Assembly (NCBI GenBank): GCA_014281115.1
Contig: JACONQ010000003.1
Span: forward strand, 992,001-1,056,000
DNA length: 64,000 nucleotides
Source of the DNA: Laburnicola sp. R22_1
Lineage: Eukaryota > Ascomycota > Dothideomycetes > Pleosporales > Didymosphaeriaceae
Direction of reading: 5' to 3'
Shown in pieces: positions 45,435 through 58,600 of the stretch (position 1 is its first letter; each line of letters begins with the position of its first letter). The position numbers and the translations under genes are program-made. The notes under the pieces are model-generated. The model saw only the letters and a list, made by a program, of their open reading frames with translations. It was not told the DNA's origin and searched no databases.

Positions 45435-47523
45435 ATGCGTCTGATCAGCACCAAAACCGGATTGTTTGAGGAATTCATCGGTAGCCAAATTCCCCAATAC
45501 GCGATACTCTCTCATACATGGGAGGATGAAGAAGTCAGTTACAGGGACGTCGTTGAAAACAAGCACAAGTCGAAGAAGGGATTTTATAAGATAGAGATGA
45601 CTTGTGCTATCTCCGCGCGTGACAATATCGAATGGGCCTGGGTGGATACATGTTGTGAGTTGTGCTCGAGGACCTTTCAATCTATACAATTCACTTTTAT
45701 TGCATCCGACAAGCTGCAGGGAGCCTAGATTAGCTCGGCTCCCAGCCTATTTGCTACTATGACGCTTGTGCTGACGATTGCGTGTTATATGTAGGCATCG
45801 ACAAATCCAGTAGCGCGGAGCTGTCCGAAGCTATAAATTCCATGTATAGGTGGTACGAAAGGTCCGTCGTGTGTTATGTGTATCTCGGAGATCTGGCCAG
45901 CGATGGAGAACTTAGGGAGGATTTTCCAAAGTGTCGTTGGTTGTAAGGAAGCCGAAGTCTGCTCTCGGGGAATTCGAATGCTAATAAGACGCAGTACGCG
46001 TGGTTAGACGCTGCAGGAATTGATTGCACCAGCCAAAGTCTTCTTTTGTGACCAAAAATGGAACTACCGAGGGAATAAATTTGACCTCTCTCCACAACTT
46101 TCAGACAGAACCGGCATCAGAAAAGCCGTCTTGCATGGTCAGACACTTACATCTATCGCAGTAGCCGAGAAGATGTCTTGGGCTGCGCATCGAAAGACAA
46201 CTCGCATTGAGGATACGGTACGTAGCATTAGCAAGCCTGCACTTTCTTATATGGTTTATTTCGTATTCACTCGTCGGTTCGAACTTTGCTGACATATACA
46301 TCCATGTTAAGGCATATTGCTTACTGGGTATATTTGACGTCAACATGCCATTGCTGTACGGGGAAGAGGAGAAAGCTTTCCACAGGCTCCAAGAGGAAAT
46401 TATGAAGTCTACCACCGACCTGAGCATTTTCGCTTGGAAGCTTCCGCTAGGCGAAACGCATGCGCCAACGTCCGGAACCAGTGTATTATGTGGCGTGATT
46501 GCTAGTTCACCGGCTGCATTTTCCGAGTTTAAAGCCATAATCTGGGAGTCTAGGGCTTCATCGCAAGACTTCACCGTCACTAATAACGGTATAAGGACTA
46601 GGAACCTTGTAGCAGTCCATTTCCAGGCTGATACATACAATCCACAGTATATGCTACCACTCGGCTGCAGTTGGAGAGCAGGCAAAGAGCTAGCAGTAAG
46701 ACTCCGCAAAGTCGGTGCTGAACAGTATCTCCGCAAAGACCCCTGGGACCTCCTAGAATTGATTATCAATTCTGGGTCATCACATTTCATAGCTCACTCA
46801 CCCTACGACAGATATCTTGTCACGAACCTCACGTCCTTCACAGAAACGTTCAGGCAGGATCGAACTCCAGGATCTACGATTAATCCATTTCCATTGAGCA
46901 ACATGGCAGACGTCATGACATATTCACGCCGACATGCTATACAAATAAAAGTACCTCCGATGATGAACATCTCAGGGGTCTGTCCAAGTTCTCGATGGGA
47001 TTCCGAAGACAGACTTTTCTTCGCCACAAGCGGTCGAAACGAAGACTTCGGAAGCCTGCGAGTATCGTGTGTCGGCATTTGCGACGTCGACGGCCGACTC
47101 ATTCTTGGTCATCCTCCTGGAGAGAACCGACAGACGATTGTAACCAAGACGTTCGAATTCAACTGCATGTTTTATTCGGTCGGTTGGTCCAGCGAAAACG
47201 ACGACGACAAACGCTTCCAATACATGATAGTTGATTATCCGACAAACGCCCTCAAAATTGACACGATTCGGCATCTCCTTGACCAACGGCGCAATGATAG
47301 CAGAGCTACGCGGATGGCTTTGAACAGTGTTGCTCTTCCAAAAAAGTCTGCTACTGTATACAAGCTATCTGCGACAAGTCATCTTCAAATCTCTACAAAA
47401 CATTGCTTGGTACAAGATAGAACAATCTGTGGGAACAAATTCTGGAAGATTGAATTTTCCGTTGAGATACTTACCGGTGCTACAGTTCCTGTCATAAAAG
47501 AGCAAGAGTGGTATAAAGATTGA
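45435..47523 (+). pseudogene. HET-domain (heterokaryon incompatibility) gene with an in-frame TAG
   Basis: HET-domain proteins trigger cell death after fusion of unlike hyphae and act in other self/non-self responses. Exons: 45435-45654, 45795-45942, 45995-46217, 46312-47523; 1803 nt in one frame. The domain reads YAILSHTWEDEEVSY, WVDTCCIDKSSSAELSEAINSMYRWY, VCYVYLGDL, then FTRG-stop-TLQELIAPAKVFF, AYCLLGIFDVNMPLLYGE and AFHRLQEEI. The stop TAG at 46005-46007 replaces the invariant Trp of RGWTLQELIAP. Every other frame and splice site is intact, so the gene is a recent pseudogene unless the stop is read through. A start in the usual place (MRLI) and a C-terminal ~330-aa part without a recognised domain complete it. 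Confidence 0.88.
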
Positions 47524-47870
47524 GGTAGAACTTTTCAGCTTTGTGCTCATCATAGTCTGGCTTTCATACTTGGCGAAATAGATCGAGCGTCGCTTTACCA
47601 CTCCTATCAAATACGTACACCTCGTGATATCCATATCCATAGATCTTTTCACATCCACAGGACATGCAGGATATTATTTTTTATTCGTTTTCATTAGGCT
47701 ATTCCCACCAAGAGGGACGTCAGCCGGCCATAGTAATCGTATATCGTATACGCTTATTAGTCATCAATTGTTGAAAGTTTGTGCAATAGACCTGCGTCGT
47801 TGCCCAGGTTGACTCTCTACCCACACGCATCGGTAGCATCCCACATTTAGGAAAAGCTATAATCAGATTT

Positions 47871-48632
47871 CTACCAGGGAGGAGGATAATGCGGCTTGGT
47901 ATAGAGCACAAACTCAACCCCTTCCTTCTCCTCAGCATCTCTCACTGTCTCCTTAATATCCCAAGGAGCCATACCCATCGTCGCATAAACCGCAATCCTT
48001 GCCTCCCGTGACAAACACACATAGCGATCCACATAAATCGTCTTCAAGCCAGGAAAGAAAGCAGTGAACCTAGTCAAAGGATACTTCATATAAGTAGTGA
48101 ACGTCTCGTTAGGTATGCTGATGCGCTGGACTTGCTTGCGTTCGATATGTTTGCGCCTCGTAGTCCAGTGCTTGTACGCGACGTCGGTAGTGAACACGAA
48201 CGTATTGAGCGCGTATGGCAGTAAGTGAGCTTCGTCGTAGATTTGGCGGCAGGTCCGGGCGAACGAGATGAGGTGTTTCGAACTTTCCTGGTGGGCTCCT
48301 TCACCGCGCCACTTTGCCGAGTGTCCAATGCTCCAGAACTTGGGCTCGCCGCCGAGTGCCATGGCGTTACACAGTCTGACCCCAATGTGGCCGTAAGTCA
48401 ATGCTTCTTTGAAGATTGTGTTGCGCAACTTGGCCGGTAGGCGGAGCAGTGGTGAGCATTCTCGGTTCCGGGCTGCGCTACGGCAAGGTCAGTAATCTTG
48501 CTCAATATCGTATTCGCTGTCTTACATTGGGCAACTCGCGAGTTTGCTTGTGTTGACGAGGCCGTCTTGTGTGAGAATGAGGTTGCTGCCCGCAACTCCA
48601 CCCGGAGTCATTTCGGCCGGTGTCGTCGCCAT
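47871..48632 (-). CDS. LLRLPxEIRN-family protein, paralogue 3 (intact)
   Basis: Two exons, 48632-48526 and 48477-47871, intron 48 bp; 714 nt, 237 aa. Exon 2 begins RNRECSPLLRLPAKLRNTIFKEALTYGH, followed by ARTCRQIYDEAHLLPYALNTFVF and FPGLKTIYVDRYV, then a Glu/Lys-rich stretch ending HYPPPW. The intron phase and place match paralogues 1 and 2, so the three share descent, although the N-terminal exon has diverged. Convergent with the HET gene, about 350 bp apart. Function unknown. Confidence 0.82.
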
Positions 48633-49597
48633 ACTATCTCACGCATGAACAACTATCAGGAGCTGAAAAAGTGGTACGCTATACCTGAAGGTGTTCCCGA
48701 AGCTAATGGCTACTGCGAAGTTCAGGTGGTTATTCTGAAGGCGTGGCGAACTGGCTTAGCGAACCGCTGAGAAATTACCCCTCAGTGCCTATTAATTACT
48801 GCACTTGGGATCATTTCCTGTTGCGCAAGGGTCAGCAAGAGTGCGAATCGATCCATCGAGTTGGGAACCTTACCCGCAGCTGGTGGGTGGTTAGCGTCGT
48901 GGGCGAGTTGAGAAACTCCAAGTTGAAGGTATACTATAATGGGAATTGAAGGAGCGTAAATGCGAATACGTTTGTGTGCTTCACCCACACTTAGCGCGCA
49001 GGTACCAATGTTGAATGTTGGCGCGCGCCTGGTGAACGAGGCGTTGAAAGTTAGCGTTTCACAACTTCAATTTTGAAAACGGAATAACAGAGTATTGCGG
49101 CTTATCATCTTGCTAAACCTATTTTGAGCAGACTAGAGAATGTTTCCCTTCGTCAGTCAATGACTGGAGACACATTCCACCATACTCTGTTAGATTCAGA
49201 GTGAGTCTTCTCATGATCATGATCCCTCACAGCTGATCGTTGATATTCCATTACACCTACATCTGTAAAGAAGAGGAGACAGCCCAGCTTACAGATCGAA
49301 AGAAACACCAACAGTGTTTCTCTCCAAATGCTAGACCCATTGTTTCGTGTGAGAGCATCCCGGCCGAACTACAAGCACTAAGTGTAAGCATTGATTCAGT
49401 CTGCCTGCTTTATGTATTTTAGGATAACTCACCTTGGATGTACCCCGTATTTGGCCAATCTTTGTCCGGACACTTTACTCAGACCTCAAATTTTCGCTAG
49501 CCGAATCCTGCATTTCAGACCTAATTTGATCTTTCAGCCGCTCCACTGCGGCCAATTCGTGCTCATGCGCCTCGTATCCGTAATTTTGGACAGATAA
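48633..49597. other. Intergenic region
   Basis: About 960 bp upstream of paralogue 3 and downstream of the F-box-like gene. No gene, RNA or repeat was recognised. Confidence 0.5.
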
Positions 49598-50992
49598 CTA
49601 AACTGTCCTTGCCGATGAGCGCCATGCACCAGATGGAATCTCGAAATAATATGCTTGATGCGGGAACATAGAGATATTCAGCTGCTCAAGCGAAAACTGT
49701 TGAAAGAAGAACGGTCGGTTGCTGAACCAAAACACAGCTCCTGCACCCAGTGTGACGAATTTGAGTGTGTCTTTAATGCCGAATAAGAATTGAATCAGTG
49801 ACCGTTCATTCCAGACTCGATTCCATTCCACAGTAAAAGTCGTGATGGGTGGGTAGGTAGCCAACGGGCTTGTTGTGTGCAGGATGTTTTGAATAAGGTC
49901 CAGATCGGGTAGGCGACCTTCATATACAGTAGTTCCGTGGTCATCTATGATGAGTTCTCTCAACTCGGGTGTCGCGGCGGCAGAAAGGTGGAAAATATCG
50001 TCAACTCCTAGTACCGGCGCGCCATCGAAGTCCGCGTACTGCTTCAACCGAAGAACTTTGAGGGGCCTGAAAACCTCCGTCACAATTTCTTGTGGAATAG
50101 TTGTCCCGAAGAAACCATGCTGCAATAAAGGCATAGGAACGTCCATCTCCTTAATGGTGTGCTTGATCCTGAAAATGGCCCGGAAGAGCATGTCCTGTCC
50201 CAACAGAGCTAGCTCTAGTGCTTTGAGCGACCCTCTCAGTAAAGGGTAGTGATGCTCACGCCCTACAGGATCCATAGCTTTCCGAACTCGCTTGACCAGG
50301 TCCTTGTCTACCCACGCAGGCAGTGTGATGTCGTAGCTCAATTTGCGAAGTTTTGTGCAGTTGGATAGTATGGTAGACAAGAAATCCGTCAGAGCATGCG
50401 CATCGGTAGCGCCATTCCTCGTCAAACCAACACAAAGTGTAGGGTCGTCTGTTTCTGATCTCCTGCTTAACAAGACATCTTCTTCTATGTCGTAGTCATG
50501 AGGGCGGTCAAATTCCCCCACCCATAGCCAAGCATCTTTGCAAAAGACTGGCGGGCAGTATGGATCCACCACTATTTGGTGCGCTCTCGCCATGTCACTC
50601 TGACCCAGATACTTTCCCAATCGGTATATCTGGCTGTCTGTGCCAGGGACACGCCAATAATCCATTGACCCGAAGAAGGCCCCGTCAATATACCCACAAC
50701 CAAATCGCAGCGTCTTAATATGTCTAGCGAGATGTGGTGTGTCTGATGCTTCTTTTAGAGCTTGCATGCTCGACACGCTGCGCAGGTCGAATTGTGTCTG
50801 GCGAAGAGCATCGCCGAAAGCTGGCCAAGAGCAGTCGTAGAAGCGATGACAGGTGAGACGGACTGCGAATACGCTATCCGAGTTGTCGTCATCAAGATAG
50901 CTGATGGCATCCGTAAGAAGCTCATTGGGAAGCTTGTAGATACAAGGTTGGCTGTCGCCTGCTTCGCGCTGCTCCATGTTGAGGTTTTCCAT
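49598..50992 (-). CDS. F-box-like protein
   Basis: An intronless frame of 464 codons from the first ATG (50992; MENLNMEQREAGDSQ). The frame stays open upstream to about 51118 but without an ATG. The F-box-like segment is IYKLPNELLTDAISYLDDD...VFAVRLTCHRFYDCSWPAFGDAL at residues ~18-63. F-boxes bind Skp1 in SCF ubiquitin ligases. The rest has leucine-rich stretches (LRKLSYDI, LKALELALLG, LKVLRLKQYADF, LRELIIDDHG) resembling irregular leucine-rich repeats, as in many fungal F-box-like proteins. The target is unknown. Confidence 0.8.
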   Translation of the reverse strand: MENLNMEQREAGDSQPCIYKLPNELLTDAISYLDDDNSDSVFAVRLTCHRFYDCSWPAFGDALRQTQFDLRSVSSMQALKEASDTPHLARHIKTLRFGCGYIDGAFFGSMDYWRVPGTDSQIYRLGKYLGQSDMARAHQIVVDPYCPPVFCKDAWLWVGEFDRPHDYDIEEDVLLSRRSETDDPTLCVGLTRNGATDAHALTDFLSTILSNCTKLRKLSYDITLPAWVDKDLVKRVRKAMDPVGREHHYPLLRGSLKALELALLGQDMLFRAIFRIKHTIKEMDVPMPLLQHGFFGTTIPQEIVTEVFRPLKVLRLKQYADFDGAPVLGVDDIFHLSAAATPELRELIIDDHGTTVYEGRLPDLDLIQNILHTTSPLATYPPITTFTVEWNRVWNERSLIQFLFGIKDTLKFVTLGAGAVFWFSNRPFFFQQFSLEQLNISMFPHQAYYFEIPSGAWRSSARTV

Positions 50993-52380
50993 GTGATCGA
51001 GGGTGGGAAAGTCCGTAGAGCTTGGGCCGACCACTGTCTGCTTCACGTTGTCCCGGTTCGTGATTCTCTGCGATGTCCGCCCCTTGAATGAATGTATCTC
51101 GAGGAATGGGCCGATCAAGAAAAATAAACGTGGTGTCTTAGGTTTAGGTTCCAGCGCTCAGCTGGCGTCGACGTTGAGCGGTAAGCACGAGCCACGATAG
51201 GGTTGATGCAAACAGAAAGAGCGGTTCACACACCCAGCCTCTGGTGATTGAAAGGCGTTTGATCACCTAGAGGTAAATGACACAAATGGTGTGGGAGATA
51301 CTAGGGCGTAGCTGTACGTTATGCACGCTGTGATGACTCGCCGTACTATGATACCCTTCGTAACTATAAGCCATTCCCCGCCAGCACTTTTTTATCTATG
51401 TAGTAGACCTCACCATCAACGTTTCCACTGTGACAAGAAAAAAGTTCCGAAGCATGGACACTAAGCAGGAAACGGCGTCACGGTGTTACACTTGCGAAGG
51501 GTATTATAGTACGAAAAGAGCCAACAGTGGGCACGATAGATGACAAGATATAAAGAGAAAGTGATCTTGCCATATTTTAATAAAAACTCGAACTAGATAG
51601 GGAGAAATCCCACGTGTCCTCGAAGAAAAAACCCAGCATTAGTTTTATAGAGTGTACTTCTTGCTTGGGAATTGTAGCTCGTCTGGCCAAGGAACATGAG
51701 CAGGCCACCATAAAGGCAAGAGAGCAAAAAAGAGGCTATACACGAATTACATCATGTCCGTCTGCGTCGACTGCGTTGGTGTCAAGAGAAGAAACAGGAC
51801 TGTGCTTTTGATATCACTGTATCGTCCTCCCCATGTCGCCACGACTTGCTCTTTGAAACGTGCGTTCTCGAGAAAGGCTCTTACTCATGACTCAATTCGC
51901 CGACTCGACCTTTCGGCAGCTCTCCAGCTAGCTATTTTCTCTTCGCCCTATAATATATCATGACTAGACAAAGCTAACTGTCAACCAGGCGAAGCATTGA
52001 CGTCCCCAGATCGACATCGCATCCCCATAGCTCTGTCCCTATCGGCTGAACGCAAGACTACTGTCCTCCCCAGGAAATCATCCGCCCGAAGTGAGTCCAT
52101 GCTACGTATTGCCAATATTCCGGTTCTGAGTCTTGGGCCTTAGCGTTGAAGATATGACGATGATCGACGCAGGGACATGTCGGAGCATTACCCAGAAAAA
52201 AAGGCGCATCTGTAAGACAGGAACTGAGAGAGTCGTGCAGAAGATGCATCGCCGCGCCCATAAGAGTAGAGAAGAAAGACCTGGGCATGCAATTAAAGAG
52301 GACATGATGTCTCTCCATTCCAGGCGGCGACCATGTGCACATTCAAATGTTTGACCGACGAGCAATGAGTCGGCCATAAC
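50993..52380. other. Intergenic region
   Basis: About 1.39 kb between the F-box-like gene and the CIA2 3' end. No supported gene; the short open frames here lack any recognisable similarity. Confidence 0.5.
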
Positions 52381-53062
52381 TCATTCGCAAGTAGACAGCA
52401 TCTTCCTTAGCACGCCCATCAGCGTTCCGTTCTCTAAGGCCGCTGCAACCCTTTCCTTGTCACCCAACTGTTTGTTGACGGCCTCATCGGTGCTATGTGT
52501 GCCCTTCTTTATACGTACATCGACCCGAAAGCGCGGTGGCAGAGCCTGCTCAAGTCGAACCCGTACCCCCAGGCCGATGACGGTCGCGAGGGAGCAGTGC
52601 GTGATGGTCGGTGTAATCTCCACGACTACTGTGCTTATGGACGAGTGCGGAGAACTCGGGGGCTGGATGTGGATATCGGGCAGGTTCACGACGGCTAGTG
52701 AGCCGAGGGAAAGGGGATGCTCCGGGTCAGAGATGGACGAAATGAGGTCTGCATTGCAACCCGGTCAGCAAGATGCGCCTGCAACAAGCATGGCTCGAAC
52801 ATGCATCCTGACTCTCATGGGCGCCTTAAATCATACCGTAGACCTCTTGCTCGTCGATGTCCTCGACCGTGTCATCATCAGAATCGCTGGATGAGAGTGG
52901 CTGTTCAAAGGGATCGTTCAGATAGCTGTACTGCGGAATCAGGCCATCGAACAGGCCGGTGGTGCCGTTGTCTCGTCGTTTGGTATTCGCTTCTGTGCGG
53001 CGAGAAGGCAAGTCTGACGGGTTGAGGATGGTGGGGTTCGCATTCTGCTTGTCGACATCCAT
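52381..53062 (-). CDS. CIA2: Cytosolic iron-sulfur assembly component 2 (MIP18/FAM96 family)
   Basis: A 197-aa subunit of the CIA targeting complex, which hands Fe-S clusters to cytosolic and nuclear proteins together with CIA1 and MET18. Exons: 53062-52837 and 52748-52381, intron 88 bp; 594 nt. The N-terminal ~70 residues are acidic and poorly conserved; the DUF59-type domain follows: DLISSISDPEHPLSLGSLAVV, then TPTITHCSLATVIGLGVRVRLEQALPPRFRVDVRIKKGTH, with the conserved Cys in HCS, and VNKQLGDKERVAAALEN near the end. All landmarks of the family are present. The upstream frame is open to 53332, but MDVDKQ is the first sensible start. Confidence 0.95.
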
Positions 53063-55658
53063 GGCTGCGTCGTGCGTCAATGATTCAGCAAGCGCAGTAT
53101 GCTTCGTAGACCCTGGGCAGCGGCGGCGATGGGGTTGGGTTGCTGGGCTGCTGCGTGGACTTGACGTTGCATCGCGGCTGCGCACCTCCCCCTCCACGAG
53201 CCCGGGACACGGACCCCCCGCCATCCACGTGACCGACAGACCCCCGGGGCCCTGGCCCTCACCACCCTGGTGGTACTTCGTAGGGCTTACCAACTGCTGA
53301 CGCGCAGCTGCCGGCGGCGAGAGCAGGGGCAATTCATTAGCAACGGTATTGCCAACGGCAATCGTCCGCCACCACCATGTACCTACCTACTTACATAGTA
53401 GGTACACTGCAAGGGCCCGAGCCCGAGTTTGCCGTGGACCAGGGGCCAGGACCGGTACGCTCCCTTCACTTTGCTGACGTGTAATCTATTGATTTTCCTC
53501 CATGTTGCGCTCTGTTAAGCAGGCCTGCCCTACAAATGCGGCTGACGCGGGATCTGACGTCCGGTGAGGCACCGATGTTTTGCCTTCGGCGCTGTCCGCC
53601 GCTCTGCGAGCATGGAACCTGTAATGATGCGGGGCCCAGGGCTTTACTTCGGTACCTGAGGAACACCCGCCCAAGCTTCCATTAGAGCACGCAGAGAAAA
53701 CGTCCGAGGCACAAGGGCAACTCATCAGAGTGGCATCATCCCAACCCCTGCGCACGCAGGCACGCGGCGTCACCGAAGCATCCTTGTTTTTCGGACCGTG
53801 GATGGAAGTTGGAACCGGGCATTTGGGTGCCACTGACATTGGTCCAGCTTTCCAGCGCTGCCATGTCGTGATTAGCCTTACAGCATACTATACGAATACG
53901 GCACTTTGATGACACCGACGCATATTCAACAGCCATCCTTTCGGCTTCGTAGGACTTCTTGTTTCAAACAGCCGTTGCTCATGGCCTCATGCTGACGAGA
54001 CTACTTTTCATTCCGGCAGATTGCATTCTCCTGTGCATGTGTGTCGTAGTCGAACCGGCTCTGGACCAGAAGAGGTGCCGTGTAGTGTGCGACCCAAGCA
54101 AATGAACCTCGTGTGCATGTCTATGCGTACTGTCAGTGGCGGTTGGTGGATAAACCTGGCGGGTGACTGGCATTCGCTCCGCACGCTTCAGCCAGCTGGA
54201 GTTTTAGTTCTTGTTTGCATGCGGGCGACGAGAAATGGCGTTGTGGCCAAAGCCCTCGTCCAATTATCCCAAGTTGGCCAGCCGTGGCATCTGACAAGCC
54301 AAGGCTGCCGCTGCACCAGCGGCCGTGTATCACAGTACCAAGCTGCCTGCGGAGCAGCACTTCGTTGCTCGAAGGTGATATCGAATCCGCGCCCATGGAG
54401 ACGATGCCGGTCTTGCTTGACACCGGCAGTATGATGGAAAGACGTACGTGTATAGCCGTGTGTTCTCACGACAGGAGATCCCAGGCTAGCGGCAATATTC
54501 TGTTCTTGCCAGAGACATTGTTTCTTCCCTCGTTCGGCAGCGTTTCGGACGATTCAGATCTGATATATCAGGGGTCGCATTAAGGACTCGTCATGGTGGC
54601 TAGCTGCCTAGGTAGGTGGGCAATCTCCAGGGTACCGGCCGAGGTATGCATTGCTTTAACTGTCGAGTGCAGATAGCGGTAGGTGTATACAGGGGCGAGT
54701 AGACTACCTACCTACTACATGTAGAAGCAAGAACGGCAGGATGCGGTACAGCAGATCCAGGGGTTCGCGCCAACGTGGTAGATAGATGTCAGAGAGGCGC
54801 TAGCGCGGGCATCGCGGTGGGTTCTGATTTGCTTTTGTGCGGCTACCGGCCATTGTCAACGTCTCGCTTTCTTTGACCCTGCGCACTGACTACATATCTG
54901 GATTCCCATTACACGGCACTTCTATGCGCAGGCTGTCAGCGAGGCAAATTGCACAGTCCCATGGTCAACAGGCGCGAGGCACACCGCATCCGACCATCGA
55001 CACACCGATACCAAGTCGACCCCAAGCCATCGAAGGCGACCCCTGCCGCCTGCTCGTCACCGGGCACCCCCACAGAGTCCAACGGCAGTTCCCTGGCCCG
55101 CTCGGGTGCGCTTGGGCGCGAAGAGCGACCTGCTGGGCCCGACTCTGTGCCTCGCAGAAGTTTTAGAAGGCCTCGCGGCAGGATCAGGCACACGGCCCGC
55201 GCACCTTGGTCCTCGGCTCCTTGTCCCCTCGACCTCTTGAGCTTCGCGCCGCAAAGCGAAGAAGCCCACACGTCGCGCCACCATCTGTGCGCGGGAGCCA
55301 CACGCACTGCGTCGTTGAACCCCGGCACACCACAGCACGTCTCCACTAGCCGCTATGCGTCTTTGATCTACCGTATAACCTAAACATCGCCCGGCCTTGC
55401 GGAGATTTCTGGCCCGCAGCAGAAGCGCAACTTCATTACCAAGCTGCGTGTCCTCGCGTTGCCTCCCCTCTGATACCTGGACCCGATCCTGACATACTAC
55501 TGGCCAGAGCGCCGTCGACACGCGCTCGTGATTGGCTGCGACCCGTTCGGGCAGGCGCGACTGGACTCTGGTGACCCCGCCGCCTTTTCGACCACACTCA
55601 CGCCAGACGTCCGCGCCTGCGAACAGTACGGAGACGCATCGCACCCAAGGCCCCGAAC
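53063..55658. other. Long divergent intergenic region, CIA2 / Zn2Cys6 regulator
   Basis: About 2.6 kb. It contains CCTACCTA/TAGGTAGG words, including a palindrome with arms GTACCTAC and GTAGGTAC at about 53382-53403, and more near 54608 and 54696. From about 55000 the sequence is GC-rich. Open frames there overlap on both strands, and none resembles a known protein. A long 5' leader of the regulator gene is likely. Confidence 0.45.
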
Positions 55659-58600
55659 ATGCCCGCAGAATCTGGCTCACGGCCCCTACTGCCCCAGACA
55701 GCCCAGATGCAGAGCTTCACCTTTGCGCCGCCGACCCTGGCACCGCGCGAGAACCAGCGCAGTGAGTGGGCCGCTGTCTTGCGCCCGAGCATCCGTCACT
55801 GATTTCCTGTAGACTACGTCTTTGTCGACGAGCATAACAGGCACAAGCGCCTGAAAGGTGCGGCGCCGCAGCCTCTCGCGTCCTTCCGCGGGTTTCCTGT
55901 GTAGACCGTCGTGTGCTAACCGAGACAGTAATGAGAGCATGCGAGGGTTGTCGGAGGCGCAAGATCAAGTGCGATGCAGCCACGACGAATGCGTGGCCTT
56001 GCGCCGCTTGCATCCGCTTGAAGCTCAACTGCGTGCCGCCCACCGTCAGCTATGACAAGGATTACAATGCAACAACCCAAACCTTCGAACTCGAAACTAA
56101 GCCTTTGGAATATGCCACCGCACCTGATCCGCAGCACGAGTTCCAGCGAGCACCTTTGATGCCTGTATCTCAGCCGCTTCCTCAGCATATGTCTGGGTCC
56201 ATATCGACCTCGGTCAACCCTCCCTATGCCGATGGAATGCGCATGTATCAAAATGCGCCGTATGGTGAACAGCAGTCGCATGAGCACATGCAATACACGC
56301 CCATGCCGCAACCACAAGTAGTTCATCAGAACATGACGTACGCGTCGCAAATGTACTCCGAAGGACCGCCATCCGCACCCACAATGACCATGACCCCACC
56401 CGAAACCGAAGGTCACTGGAAACCAGATTCTACGAATAGCTTAGCGGATGCGCTGGGGGAGCTGAGGATTGACCACACGGGATCTGGTGAGCAAAGCCCC
56501 AGTTCATTTGCTTTCAATGCTGACCGACTTAGCCCCTTGGATTACCAGCCAGAGGAAAATTCTCGCCGAAACCCCCGCATTGGAGGATTATGAAGTCCAG
56601 TTACCACCCCTGACAACCATAGATAGCACTGTACGGATACCACCGGAAATGATGCCTAGCGAGGAGCAGGCATTGCAGTATTTTGACTATTACTTCGACA
56701 ACATTCATCCGTATTTCCCCGTTATTAATAAGACCACTTTCTACCAGCAGTGGCAAGGCGCCCGAGACTCCATGTCGCCGCTCATGTTGGAAGCGATCTT
56801 TGCTTGTGCTTCATTGATGTTGGGAGACGGCACCAAGGGTCACCGGTGGTTGGCCCTGGCAGCAAGTCAGTGCAATTTTCCGTCATCACTCAACCTTGTA
56901 CTGACGTTTGACTAGAACACGAGGAAAGTTTCAAGGACGTACCGAGACTAAGTACGATGCAGGCTATGCTTCTTCTTCTCAAAGCACGGGAAGCTTCACC
57001 GAAAAGAGGCTATTTCTGGCGTTCGTGGATGACAGTCGTCAACCTTGTCGCCATGGGAAAGGGACTAGAACTGCATGAGCATTACGAGAACCATCAAATG
57101 GGAAAATCATGTGGGTCTACAATTCATGAGTGTATTACAAAAACTCGAGTGTGGCACATGCTTTTCATCTTGGAGGTAATGGTGGGAGGTCCTCAGGGTG
57201 AGCACAGTGATCCCGTTACTATATGCTGATACTAATCCATACCAGGACGCAGCGACTTTCAGGTCGATCTCGATTCGATAGACTTCGATATGCCGCGACC
57301 GATCGCCGGGTTAGATCCCTTTGAACTCCAGATTTCCCGCCAGTTTACCCATTATGTTCGGGCGCTGAAAAACGTCCAATATACATCAGTTATGCATGGA
57401 AAACTGAGGAAGAAGAACCCCGACTGGGCTCTAGACCCCAGTTTTGTCGCTCACAATGCGGACTTCCCGGTGTGGCTAAGAGAATTACCAGAAGAGATGC
57501 AGATCTCTTATCCGCCTGATGGTTCTCCTCCTTGGATACCTTCTCATTTCATCGCAAACATGCATTGCTATCACCACCTAAGTGTAATAATGCACTTGCG
57601 GCCCCAATTACACGCCATCTCAGATCCATACGACGGCGTTTGGAAGCAGCATATGGTAGCATGTTATTCCGCGGCGAAGAATATGTGCAAGCTTCAAGAA
57701 GCAATCCTCAAGATATACGGGCTGCCTGGTCTGTTGTGCATGATACGGGGCATCAGCTTCACAGTCTATGCTGTTCTCACCTGCACTATGCTCCACCTCG
57801 TAAGTAACACTTATTAATTATTGTCTTGCATCTAACAGCCTTAGGTCGCCATTACTTGTCCCGACCCGGACCTGAATAATGATGCTCGAGAGTTCTTCGT
57901 TCGCCACATGCGTATCTTGGAGGAGTGCGCACCCTCTTGGCCAATGCCGGAAATGCAACAACAAGTGAACAATCTTCGGCAGGCATTCTCAGCAGATGTG
58001 ACGAGGCCTTTTGAGCTGAAACCCACATTTCCCTTTGGAAGCCCCCAAGTGCATTCACACTCGAGTCCCCCGAGCAATCCAGGCTCTTTCCGATCTCGCC
58101 TTCCTAGCCAACACTCACCTCTGGATCAACCAGGTCAGGTCAACTACCATGCCCATCCCATTTCTCCACCAATCTCGGCGTCCGATCACGACACCACGGC
58201 TGACTCTCCCGTAGCTCAGTCTCTGGTGATGATGGCATCTGGTCAACGCCCCCCCCAGCCAACAGGAGGAATGCCGTTGCAAGAGCCTGTTCAATGGAAC
58301 CCTCAACGTATATTTGAGTAGGTAGATTGGATTCTGTTTGTTCATTGTCCACTAACAAGACTTAGTCAATGGAATGTAGCTTTCGGTACGCCTCCAAGCT
58401 CCGCATCGCAGTCTTCTCCACCGCTAAGACCGCCACCTGCAGGCACGAATTATGAATTACGGACCCCACAGGATACGAACCACCCCAACTACCAGATACC
58501 CAACGTGTCCCCGCAGTCAAGCGGTCTGCCAGGTAACCCATCGCTACTTCCAACTTCATCGACATATGCTCCTCCAGCCGCTACGTACGTTACCCCAACG

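Noticed and set aside
54837..55812. Several long overlapping open frames on both strands before the Zn2Cys6 gene
   Set aside because: GC-rich sequence gives open frames in all phases; none has family motifs or consistent splice sites. Treated as leader/promoter.
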